38,944 nt of DNA, taken from JAHJGG01 sp041658785 (GTDB taxonomy: Bacteria; Patescibacteriota; Patescibacteriia; Magasanikbacterales; UBA922). The position numbers were made by a program, and so were the translations under genes. Positions within the stretch are counted from its first letter, which is position 1. Each line of letters starts with the position of its first letter. The notes under the pieces are model-generated. The model searched no databases, had not been told where the DNA came from, and saw only the letters and a program-made list of their open reading frames with translations. Location of the stretch: assembly GCA_041658785.1 (NCBI GenBank), contig JBAZZL010000006.1, positions 1-38,944 of the forward strand, written 5' to 3'. Of this stretch, positions 6,488-13,733 are shown one piece after another.

Positions 6488-8734
6488 ATGACAAAAAAAA
6501 TACAACTTGACATTCAAGGCATGAATTGCGCCAGCTGCGTGGCGCATATTGAGGGCGATCTCAAAAAAACCAAGGGCGTAAAAAGCGCGCGGGTTAATTT
6601 CGCGACAGAACAGGGCGAAGTTGAGTATGATGAGTCAACGCTTTCCGTGGAGGACATTGTTAGCGTGATTAAAAAAGCCGGCTATAGCGCTATTCCAGCA
6701 GAAAACAAACCGGCGGCCAAAAATTATTCTACCCATAAAATGCCGGATGGCAGCCTAATGAGCAATCATGAAATGACGGGCGGGAGCGAAGATCACTCGG
6801 CTCACGCCGCGGCAGAAGGCGGGAAAGCGATTAAGGAACGGTTGAATAAGGTAATTATCGCTTTTGTTTTTAGTTTATTAATTTTGCTGTTCACTTTTGG
6901 CATTGATATGGAACCGGGCGGTGTTCTTATGCTGTTTTTTTCACTGGGTGTGTTGTATGCCGGCCGTGATTTTTTTAAAGTCGGCCTTCCCAATTTATTG
7001 AAAGGCCGCCCGGACATGGATACTCTGGTTGCCTTGGGAGTCGGCGCCGCTTTTCTTTATTCTTCATTTACTGTTCTGTTTGCTCCGGCGCGAGCGGAGT
7101 ATTTTATTGATGTGGGCATCATTGTTACCTTTATTTTATTTGGCCGTTATTTGGAAGCGCGCGCCAAAGGCAAAGCGTCGGAAGCCATAAAAAAGCTATT
7201 GCAACTTTCAGCAAAGATGGCGCATCGAGTTAATAATAACGGCGAAATTGAGGATATACCGGTAGAAGCAGTTAATCCAGGTTATAAGCTTTTGGTAAAG
7301 CCTGGCGAAAAAATACCGGTTGATGGCATTATCGCGGAAGGCGCGGCCACAATAGATGAATCAATGGTAACGGGTGAAAGTATTCCGGTGGAAAAAAAGG
7401 TTGGAGACAGCGTTATTGGAGCGACAATCAACGAGAATCAGACATTCACCATGGAAGCCAAAAAGGTCGGCGCGGACACATTGCTTGCTCATATTGTAAA
7501 GCTTGTGCAAGAAGCGCAAATGTCGCGCGCGCCGATTCAAAAATTAGTTGATTTGGTATCAAAGTTTTTTGTTTGGGGCGTCCTGATTGTGGCGATTCTC
7601 ACTTTTGCCGGCTGGTTTTGGCTGGGAGGAGATTTTGCCAGGGCATTAATTTTTACCGTTACGGTGCTGATCATTGCTTGCCCATGCGCGTTGGGGCTCG
7701 CTACGCCGATTTCTATTGTAGTTGGCGCCGGGCGAGGAGCCAGTATGGGAATATTAATCAAAAACGCCGAGAGTTTGGAAAAAATGCACAAAATTACCGC
7801 TGCCGCCTTTGATAAAACCGGCACGATTACCAAAGGAGAGCCAGCGGTGCAGGAATGGGTGGCAATAGATCAAGAAGCAGATGAATTACTTCCAGTAGCG
7901 TACGGTTTGGAATCGCAATCTGAACATCCGCTTGCCAAGAGTATTGTCAATTGGACTTTACAAAAAAAGGTTGTTAAAAAAGATGTCGTTGTTTCGGATG
8001 TTAGGGCTGTTACCGGCCGAGGAATAGAAGGAAAATATGCCGGCAAGCTCTATCGCATTGGCAGTATCAATTTTTTGCGTGAGAACAAAGTTGATCTGGG
8101 TGGTCATCAAGATAAAATCAAGGATTTTGAGAGCAAGGGTTTTACTTTAATTGGTTTTTCCGAAAATAATAAATTTATTGGTTTTTTTGCGGTGCAAGAT
8201 GGACTGAAAGAAACTTCGGTAGAAGCGATTAAGAATCTGCGCCAGCGCGGCATCAAAACTATCATGTTAACCGGAGATAACCAAGCGGTAGCCAAAGAAA
8301 TTGCCAGACAAGTTGGAATTGACGAGGCGCGAGCGGAAGTGATGCCGGAAGACAAGGTCCAAGTGATAAAAGATTTGCAGGCCAAGGGCGAATTTGTGGC
8401 GATGATCGGAGATGGCATCAACGATGCGCCGGCTCTGGCGCAGGCGAATGTGGGTATTGCCATGGGAACCGGAACTGATGTGGCGATGGAAACAGGGGAT
8501 GTTGTACTCGTTAAAGGCGATTTGTTGAAAGCATCAGAATCAATCGCGCTTTCCGGCGCCACGCTCAATAATATCAAACAGAATTTATTTTGGGCTTTTA
8601 TTTATAATACCGTTGGCATACCGATCGCGGCATTTGGTTTTCTTAATCCAAAAATAAGCGCCGCGGCTATGGCGTTTAGCAGTATTTCCGTGGTGCTTAA
8701 TGCTTTACGTTTAAAACATGTAAAATTAAGATAA
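6488..8734 (+). CDS. copA: Copper-translocating P1B-type ATPase
   Basis: Exports Cu(I) across the cytoplasmic membrane using ATP. An N-terminal heavy-metal-associated domain (residues 1-70) has the metal site GMNCASC. A His/Met-rich linker (about residues 80-105) follows, then the transmembrane region. The transport motif is CPC (Cys398-Pro-Cys400), followed by the phosphorylation site DKTGT (Asp442) and the hinge motif GDGINDAPALAQANVGIAMG. The length of 748 residues is normal. CPC with a single CxxC domain and a His-rich linker favours Cu(I), though Ag(I) or Cu(II) cannot be excluded. It stands alone between repeat-filled gaps, and no chaperone or regulator is adjacent. Confidence 0.95.
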   Translation: MTKKIQLDIQGMNCASCVAHIEGDLKKTKGVKSARVNFATEQGEVEYDESTLSVEDIVSVIKKAGYSAIPAENKPAAKNYSTHKMPDGSLMSNHEMTGGSEDHSAHAAAEGGKAIKERLNKVIIAFVFSLLILLFTFGIDMEPGGVLMLFFSLGVLYAGRDFFKVGLPNLLKGRPDMDTLVALGVGAAFLYSSFTVLFAPARAEYFIDVGIIVTFILFGRYLEARAKGKASEAIKKLLQLSAKMAHRVNNNGEIEDIPVEAVNPGYKLLVKPGEKIPVDGIIAEGAATIDESMVTGESIPVEKKVGDSVIGATINENQTFTMEAKKVGADTLLAHIVKLVQEAQMSRAPIQKLVDLVSKFFVWGVLIVAILTFAGWFWLGGDFARALIFTVTVLIIACPCALGLATPISIVVGAGRGASMGILIKNAESLEKMHKITAAAFDKTGTITKGEPAVQEWVAIDQEADELLPVAYGLESQSEHPLAKSIVNWTLQKKVVKKDVVVSDVRAVTGRGIEGKYAGKLYRIGSINFLRENKVDLGGHQDKIKDFESKGFTLIGFSENNKFIGFFAVQDGLKETSVEAIKNLRQRGIKTIMLTGDNQAVAKEIARQVGIDEARAEVMPEDKVQVIKDLQAKGEFVAMIGDGINDAPALAQANVGIAMGTGTDVAMETGDVVLVKGDLLKASESIALSGATLNNIKQNLFWAFIYNTVGIPIAAFGFLNPKISAAAMAFSSISVVLNALRLKHVKLR

Positions 8735-8807
8735 AAGAAGGACAAGGAAATTTTTGTTTGGTATTACTAATTTTGGAAATTTCGCTCCATCTTTTCTTGA
8801 TGACAAA

Positions 8808-8826
8808 TATCTGCTATACTGACCGC
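8808..8826 (+). promoter_or_regulatory. Extended -10 promoter of the Hsp20 gene
   Basis: TGCTATACT (-10 hexamer TATACT at 8815-8820 with an upstream TG) lies 8 bp before the ATG at 8829. The -35 is weak. Transcription should start at about 8826-8829, so the mRNA would be leaderless or nearly so. Confidence 0.55.
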
Positions 8827-8828
8827 AT

Positions 8829-9296
8829 ATGAAAAAAAGCGGAATAAAACAAAATTCCCCTCTTTTTGAAATGATCCTGGATACTGCGGCGGACAAGCCC
8901 GCGGTTGTTCGAGCCATTCCGAGAGGCAATGGCGCGCCAGAAGATTGGCACGCGGAGCATCCTGAAGGGCAGCTCGCGGTTGATGTGCTGGAGACAGCGG
9001 AGGAAGTGATTGTCATTTCGACTATGGCGGGCGCGGATACCAGCGATATTCAAGTTTACATTCATAATGATTTGCTTACTCTCCGAGGCAAGCGCTTGCG
9101 GCCAGTTAAAGAAAGTGAGGCGAAAAATACCTTTCATGAAGAGTGTTTTTGGGGAAATTTTTCCCGGAGTATTGTATTACCAGTAGAAGTAAAGGCAGAT
9201 TTGGCCAAAGCAGAATATAAAAATGGCGTTTTGGTGGTTCGTGTTCCAAAACAAAGGACAGAGGCAAAGATTCAAGTGACAATAATAGAAGAGTGA
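8829..9296 (+). CDS. Small heat shock protein, Hsp20/alpha-crystallin family
   Basis: ATP-independent holdase chaperone. Residues about 50-150 form the alpha-crystallin domain: the start QLAVDVLETAEEVIVISTMAG, then LLTLRGKR, then FSRSIVLPVEV and the closing AEYKNGVLVVRVPK, which holds the conserved G-V-L segment. The N-terminal arm of about 45 residues is short, and the C-terminal tail (TEAKIQVTIIEE) lacks an obvious extra domain. Length 155 is typical. It has its own promoter with the -10 box almost touching the start codon. No heat-shock operator (CIRCE-like) was found upstream. Confidence 0.9.
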   Translation: MKKSGIKQNSPLFEMILDTAADKPAVVRAIPRGNGAPEDWHAEHPEGQLAVDVLETAEEVIVISTMAGADTSDIQVYIHNDLLTLRGKRLRPVKESEAKNTFHEECFWGNFSRSIVLPVEVKADLAKAEYKNGVLVVRVPKQRTEAKIQVTIIEE

Positions 9297-9392
9297 TGCC
9301 AACCATCCAGCCATTTGGGAGCCTAACCGCCTGCTGACAGACGATTAATCCGTCTATTGATTTTGTTTGAATGATCGGGTGGTGAGTTGAGT

Positions 9393-11354
9393 ATGAATTT
9401 TTTTAAAGAAAAACAAATTGTTTTTTCTTGGCATCGGATTTGGGTAGTCGTGGCGGCGGCCATTGTTTTTATTGGCATAATTTTTACCGGTCTGATTGCT
9501 TACTCAAGCGCTTACCAAGATCGTGTTTTGCCCGGCGTATTTGTGGGAAATATTCCAGTTGGCGGAATGGATAGAGATTCTTTGATTACATTGTTTGAAA
9601 TGATGAGCGATAAATTGGTTTCAGAAGGGATGAATTTTTCTTTTGACACAAATAATGGCCCAGAGTCTTTTGTAATTTATCCAGTGGTAGTAGCCGACGG
9701 CAATTCATCCGAGCTTATTGATATTGACATTGGCGCCGCGGTTGGCGTCCTTTTGGACTACGGCAAAAATTCAGACACGCTGACAAGAGCGCTGGTGGCC
9801 ATAATGAGCAGGGTCAGGCGTCCGCATTTATCTCTGGTTGATCAAATAATCGTAGATAAAAATCGCATGATGGGGGCGATATCAGATCAAATTTTTAAAT
9901 ATGAATCTGAACCTGCCAATTCGTCGATAAATATTATTTCGGTGTCGCCGCTTAAATATGAATATGTAAGTTCTTCGCCAGGAGCAGTGTTTTCTTATGA
10001 AAATGTTATGGGCCGGATTATTTCTGATTGGGCCAGTCTGGAGAGCGTTGATCTAAAAATAGATAGAGAAACAAAAGAGCCTGCGGTAGTATTAGCTGAT
10101 GTTTTGGTGATTGAAAATAGGTTGGGGGCAGTCGTCAATGCTGGATCTTTGCAACTAACATACACTGACCCATATACCAGAAAGGAATATTTGTGGACGC
10201 TGTCAATGGAAGATCTTGCCCGCTGGACTCAAGTCCAAAAGATAAGTGAAGATAAGTTTGGTTTTGGGCTTGATGAAAAATTGTTAGTTTCATATCTGAA
10301 AGAAACAATTGAACCAAAAGTAGATATGGAGGCCAAAGATGCCAAGTTTGAGATTGGAGATGATGGCAACGCGGCGGAGTTTCAGGGATCGCGTCCGGGA
10401 GTGAAAGTAAATATTGAGAAGAGCTATCTGGCAATCAATGAAGCGTTTTTACAGCGCACATGGCATGATGAGGTGGTTTCAAAAGGGGTTCAGATTGTCG
10501 TGGATATCGTTGAGCCGAATATTAAGACCGGCGAGGTAAATAATTTAGGAATTTCAGAAATTTTGGGCGTGGGAATTTCCGATTATTCCAACAGCCCATA
10601 CAATCGCAAGAGAAATATCAAAAACGCGGTTGAGAAATTGAACGGTGTTTTAATCAAACCCGGAGAAGAATTTTCCACCCTGAGATATTTGAGGCCGTTT
10701 ACTCTGGCTGGCGGGTATTATCCGGAGCTGGTAATTAAGGGCGACGAGCTCAAGCCGGAAATCGGCGGCGGTTTATGCCAAATCGGCACTACGCTTTTCC
10801 GCATGGCAATGAATAGCGGCATGCCCATCACTCAGCGCCGCAACCATTCGCTGGTTGTATCTCATTATAATGATCCGGTGAACGGCAATCCGGGAACTGA
10901 TGCCACTGTCTATGATCCGAATCCTGATTTTAGATTTGTAAACGATACCGGATATTATTTGCTTTTGCAGGCATATATGAATACGGAAACAGAGGAACTT
11001 GAGTTTACATTATGGGGCACGAGCGATGGAAGAAAAGGTTATTATACTCATCCGACCGTATCGCAATGGTTTGGAGCTGGCGAACCGGTTGAAATAGAAA
11101 CGAAAGAACTCGCGCCGGGTGAGCGCAAATGCCAAAATGCGTTTCGGGGCGCGAACGCATCATTCACATATATTCGGGAATTTCCGGACGGTACGAAAGA
11201 AGAACGCGAGTTTACCAGCCATTATAGATCTTTGCCAAAGATTTGTCTGATTGGCGTAGCAGAAAAAACAGAATGCCAGGAAGGTGATGATAGTTGTTCG
11301 GTTGATAACGAGAACAATGATGAGGAGGTGAAAGATGCCGGGGCGGCTGGATAG
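9393..11354 (+). CDS. VanW-family cell-wall-associated protein
   Basis: A membrane-anchored extracytoplasmic protein of about 653 residues. A short basic N-terminus and one membrane segment (about residues 15-38) are followed by peptidoglycan-binding-4-like repeats (for example the segment starting VLPGVFVGNIPVGGMDRDSL). The VanW domain lies near residues 405-500, with FSTLRYLRP, EIGGGLCQIGTTLFRMA and RRNHS. The C-terminus is acidic. VanW proteins occur with and without vancomycin clusters and their reaction is unknown; nothing here indicates resistance. I start at ATG 9393 because a Shine-Dalgarno-like GGTGGTGAG sits just upstream; a TTG at 9387 is in frame. It is one of few genes here with a clear Shine-Dalgarno sequence. 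Confidence 0.88.
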   Translation: MNFFKEKQIVFSWHRIWVVVAAAIVFIGIIFTGLIAYSSAYQDRVLPGVFVGNIPVGGMDRDSLITLFEMMSDKLVSEGMNFSFDTNNGPESFVIYPVVVADGNSSELIDIDIGAAVGVLLDYGKNSDTLTRALVAIMSRVRRPHLSLVDQIIVDKNRMMGAISDQIFKYESEPANSSINIISVSPLKYEYVSSSPGAVFSYENVMGRIISDWASLESVDLKIDRETKEPAVVLADVLVIENRLGAVVNAGSLQLTYTDPYTRKEYLWTLSMEDLARWTQVQKISEDKFGFGLDEKLLVSYLKETIEPKVDMEAKDAKFEIGDDGNAAEFQGSRPGVKVNIEKSYLAINEAFLQRTWHDEVVSKGVQIVVDIVEPNIKTGEVNNLGISEILGVGISDYSNSPYNRKRNIKNAVEKLNGVLIKPGEEFSTLRYLRPFTLAGGYYPELVIKGDELKPEIGGGLCQIGTTLFRMAMNSGMPITQRRNHSLVVSHYNDPVNGNPGTDATVYDPNPDFRFVNDTGYYLLLQAYMNTETEELEFTLWGTSDGRKGYYTHPTVSQWFGAGEPVEIETKELAPGERKCQNAFRGANASFTYIREFPDGTKEEREFTSHYRSLPKICLIGVAEKTECQEGDDSCSVDNENNDEEVKDAGAAG

Positions 11355-11383
11355 TAGAAATAAAAAATAAGATTTAAGGTGTT

Positions 11384-11410
11384 AAAAGTCTGCTTTTATG
11401 CAGATTTTTT
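11384..11410 (+). terminator. Intrinsic terminator after the VanW gene
   Basis: The 10-bp stem AAAAGTCTGC/GCAGATTTTT (one G-U pair) has a 6-base loop and ends in a T-run. Confidence 0.75.
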
Positions 11411-11452
11411 AGCTTATTTTAGCCCAGAAATTAATATTTCATAGAATTACAC

Positions 11453-11481
11453 TTGACAAGAAATTGAATCTATGTTACAAT
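11453..11481 (+). promoter_or_regulatory. Strong sigma-70-type promoter of an RNA gene
   Basis: TTGACA (11453-11458), a 17-bp spacer, then TACAAT (11476-11481), which is close to consensus. No start codon with a long frame follows; a structured stretch and a terminator do. Confidence 0.85.
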
Positions 11482-11487
11482 GTTTAG

Positions 11488-11806
11488 TCAATTTGACAAT
11501 GTTTGTCACAATTTACCGGTCTGATTTGGTTGATACACCCAGATATTTAGCGTGAAATGCCATAGAGACAGGTTTGTGGCGGACGACATTTGCACCTTAT
11601 GGGTATGGATATATAGGCAATTTGTCAGTTTTATACTGCCTCAAGTCGCTTTTTATCTGTATCCACGACAAGCATGGAGGTCTGTTCATAGGATAATGCA
11701 GGCTTCTGCTCGCACTTTCCCTAAGACAGACCTTCTTGGATGCAGATTTTGGAGGATCACTCCAAATAGAAAAAACGTCCCGTTTCTACGGGGCGTTTTT
11801 ATTTTT
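11488..11806 (+). ncRNA. Structured non-coding RNA of unknown family (about 315 nt)
   Basis: The unit runs from a near-consensus promoter to a strong terminator and contains several nested helices that I could pair by eye. TACACCCA (11534-11541) pairs with TGGGTA (11600-11605) and encloses GTGAAATG (11552-11559) with CATTTGCAC (11587-11595). TGGATA (11606-11611) pairs with TATCCA (11660-11665) and encloses AGGCA/TGCCT (11615-11619/11637-11641). AGGTCTGT (11678-11685) pairs with ACAGACCT (11726-11733) around inner hairpins. TTTGGAG/CTCCAAA (11748-11754/11760-11766) follows. I see none of the landmark sequences of RNase P RNA, tmRNA or SRP RNA, and the multi-domain fold is unlike the single rod of 6S RNA. 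The weak 90-codon frame at 11552 has no family resemblance. Confidence 0.7.
11771..11806 (+). terminator. Intrinsic terminator of the RNA gene
   Basis: A 13-bp stem (11771-11783 with 11788-11800, one T-G pair) has the loop TTCT and is followed by TATTTTT. Confidence 0.9.
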
Positions 11807-11946
11807 AAACACTTAAACACTTAAACACATAAATATATTCTGTGAATGACAAAAAGAGATAGTTTCGTAATTCACAGTATATTAATAAATTTATACTCTA
11901 AATTGTCTATGTGTTTCAGTGTTGTAGTGTTTCAGTGTTGTGGTGT
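11807..11946. repeat. Word-repeat inverted element between the RNA gene and clpP
   Basis: On the left, AAACACTT words are repeated; on the right, AGTGTTTC/AGTGTTGT words are repeated in the opposite sense. Inside them, ATTCTGTGAAT and ATTCACAG form a further inverted pair. The element may end clpP transcripts from the minus strand. No gene is seen. Confidence 0.7.
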
Positions 11947-11947
11947 T

Positions 11948-12553
11948 TTACTCAATCACTTTATCCACCACTCCGTATTTCATTGCTTCTGCCGCGGTCA
12001 TAAAGAAATCTCGGTCCGAATCTTTTTCTATGGTTTTCAATTCCTGGCTAGTATGTTTTACCAAGATTTGATTCAGCCGATCTTTGATTTTCAGAATTCT
12101 TTCAGCATGAATTTTGATGTCCGAGGCCTGGCCTTCCATGCCACCCATTACTTGGTGGATCATTACTTCGCTATTGGGCAGACAAAATCTTTTGTCTTTT
12201 TTTCCAGCGGCGAGAAGTACTGACGCCATGCTCGCGGCCATGCCAATGCAGATAGTAGAAACATCAGGTTTGATGTACTGCATTGTGTCATAGATCGCCA
12301 AGCCGGAAGTGACTGACCCGCCGGGAGAATTGATGTAGAGTTTAATATCTTTGTCAGGGGCTTGGTTTTCCAAAAACAGCATTTGAGCGATGACTGTGTT
12401 CGCTACGCCATCATCAATCGCGCTGCCTAGGAAAATTATTCTATCTTTCAGCAATCGTGAATAAATATCATACGCCCGTTCGCCGTAAGAGGTTTTTTCA
12501 ATGACGGTGGGGATTAAATGTTGGTTTGATGGATTTTGAGTGTTGTTGTTCAT
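11948..12553 (-). CDS. clpP: ATP-dependent Clp protease proteolytic subunit
   Basis: Serine peptidase that forms tetradecameric rings and degrades proteins fed by ClpX or ClpA/C. The catalytic triad is visible as Ser108 (GMAASMAS), His133 (MIHQVMGG) and Asp182 (DRDFF); the spacings of 25 and 49 residues match E. coli ClpP. LYINSPGGSVTSGLAIYDTM is the typical handle region. Length 201 is normal, with a short propeptide-like N-terminus. A near-consensus promoter ends 8 bp before the ATG. The DHH phosphoesterase gene lies upstream on the same strand, but clpP has this promoter of its own. Confidence 0.97.
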   Translation of the reverse strand: MNNNTQNPSNQHLIPTVIEKTSYGERAYDIYSRLLKDRIIFLGSAIDDGVANTVIAQMLFLENQAPDKDIKLYINSPGGSVTSGLAIYDTMQYIKPDVSTICIGMAASMASVLLAAGKKDKRFCLPNSEVMIHQVMGGMEGQASDIKIHAERILKIKDRLNQILVKHTSQELKTIEKDSDRDFFMTAAEAMKYGVVDKVIE

Positions 12554-12590
12554 ATATATAAATAATAACAGATAATTGTACTAATGTAAA
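12554..12590 (-). promoter_or_regulatory. clpP promoter, predicted leaderless
   Basis: On the minus strand TTTACA (12590-12585), a 17-bp spacer and TATTAT (12567-12562) are followed by 8 bases and then the ATG at 12553. The expected start site falls on or next to the start codon, and there is no room for a Shine-Dalgarno sequence. Confidence 0.75.
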
Positions 12591-12609
12591 GTAAGAATTG
12601 TAGTTTTTT

Positions 12610-13596
12610 TTAATTTTTATCTTCCAAATTTTTAATTACCTCCCAAATTTTCTTTAGCGCTTCGTCGATAGAACCAGAAACCGTAAACCCCGCCGCCTTC
12701 TTGTGTCCTCCTCCGCCCAGCGCTTTGGCGATTGCCGACACATCCATGTCATCGCGGGTGGCGCGGAAGCTGCCTTTTACTTTTCCTTCAGGCAGTTCTT
12801 TCAAAATCAACGCGGCTTTGCCTTCGGATAAGTTATTCATAAAATTGGTAATGCCTTCCAGATCCGATTCGTCAACTTTATGCTCTGCCAGGTCTTTTTG
12901 CGTAACATAACTGTACACAATTTCGTGCGTATCATGTTTGGCGAGCCGCGAGAGAACCGCTCCCCAAAGTTTTAAGACGCCAATAGATTTGTTTTTAAAA
13001 ATCAGTTCTTTGATTAAATTAATATTTCCGCCTTTGCCAATGAGTTCGCTCGCGATTTGGAGCGAGTGCATGGTAGTGGCCGAGTTGGTAAAATTGTCGG
13101 TATCAGTCAAAATACCGGTCAAAAGGCAGGTAGCCATGTGGTTGTCAATCAGGACATTGTTGTGTTTGAAAAGTTTGTAAATAATTTCGGTGGTAGAAGA
13201 CGCTTCGGTGATAACTAGATTTAGATCGCCATAGTGTTCATTTGTCGCGTGGTGGTCAATGTTGATGATGAAAGGGCGAATAGATAGTTTTTTTATTTGC
13301 GCGTCAACGCCCGCGTGCTTAAGGTCGCCAGAGTCAAGCACAATCATCACATCAAACTTGGGTTCATTCCAGACCGATTCGTTTTGGCTTAATTTGTCAA
13401 GGTGCGGGAGATAGCTGTGTTTTCCAGAGATATCAGTTGCGCAGTAGGCAGTATGTTCAATGTTTAATTTTCGGAGCCAGTGGATTAAAACTGTAACCGA
13501 GCCCAAAGCATCCCCATCCGGATTTTTATGAGGAACAAGCATGACGTGTCTCGCCTGCGTAATTTTGGTGTAGATTTGTTTGGAGATTCTTTGCAT
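12610..13596 (-). CDS. DHH-family phosphoesterase (NrnA-like oligoribonuclease/pAp phosphatase)
   Basis: Probably degrades short oligoribonucleotides or pAp. The DHH domain shows HKNPDGDALGS, VLDSGDLKHAG, NIDHHATN (the DHH triad) and ILTDTDNFTNSATT, all Asp/His metal ligands for Mn2+. The C-terminal DHHA1 domain carries SFRATRDDMDVSAIAKALGG and GGGGHKKAAGF. I use the ATG at 13596 (328 residues, MQRISKQIYTKI) because the upstream in-frame ATG at 13635 would lie upstream of the -10 box at 13606-13611. The gene is divergent from smc across a palindromic spacer. NrnA is the best fit; a cyclic dinucleotide phosphodiesterase of the same fold is less likely because no PAS or GGDEF domain is present. 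Confidence 0.88.
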   Translation of the reverse strand: MQRISKQIYTKITQARHVMLVPHKNPDGDALGSVTVLIHWLRKLNIEHTAYCATDISGKHSYLPHLDKLSQNESVWNEPKFDVMIVLDSGDLKHAGVDAQIKKLSIRPFIINIDHHATNEHYGDLNLVITEASSTTEIIYKLFKHNNVLIDNHMATCLLTGILTDTDNFTNSATTMHSLQIASELIGKGGNINLIKELIFKNKSIGVLKLWGAVLSRLAKHDTHEIVYSYVTQKDLAEHKVDESDLEGITNFMNNLSEGKAALILKELPEGKVKGSFRATRDDMDVSAIAKALGGGGHKKAAGFTVSGSIDEALKKIWEVIKNLEDKN

Positions 13597-13733
13597 AACA
13601 ATAACAGTATACAAAATACATGGATTAATATACAAATTGTATTTTATTCCATGTATATTGTATTTTGTACAAAGCGGATCATTATAAAATACTTGCGAGC
13701 GATTGTCAAGAGATGGTATAATTATGCCAATTT
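13597..13733. promoter_or_regulatory. Divergent promoter region, DHH gene (-) and smc (+)
   Basis: For smc: TTGCGA (13693-13698), an 18-bp spacer, TATAAT (13717-13722), then 11 bases to the ATG at 13734. For the DHH gene on the minus strand: TATACT (13611-13606), then 9 bases to the ATG. Between them lies an imperfect palindrome (about 13611-13671) built on ACAAAATACA/TGTATTTTGT. Both transcripts should be nearly leaderless. The palindrome could be an operator or simply one of the many local repeats. Confidence 0.6.

Noticed and set aside
9393..11354. Vancomycin resistance gene
   Set aside because: A VanW domain alone does not indicate resistance; no VanA/H/X or two-component genes are present.
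11488..11806. tmRNA, RNase P RNA or 6S RNA
   Set aside because: No tRNA-like ends or tag frame, no GAGGAAAGTCC-type core, and several separate domains in place of one long rod.
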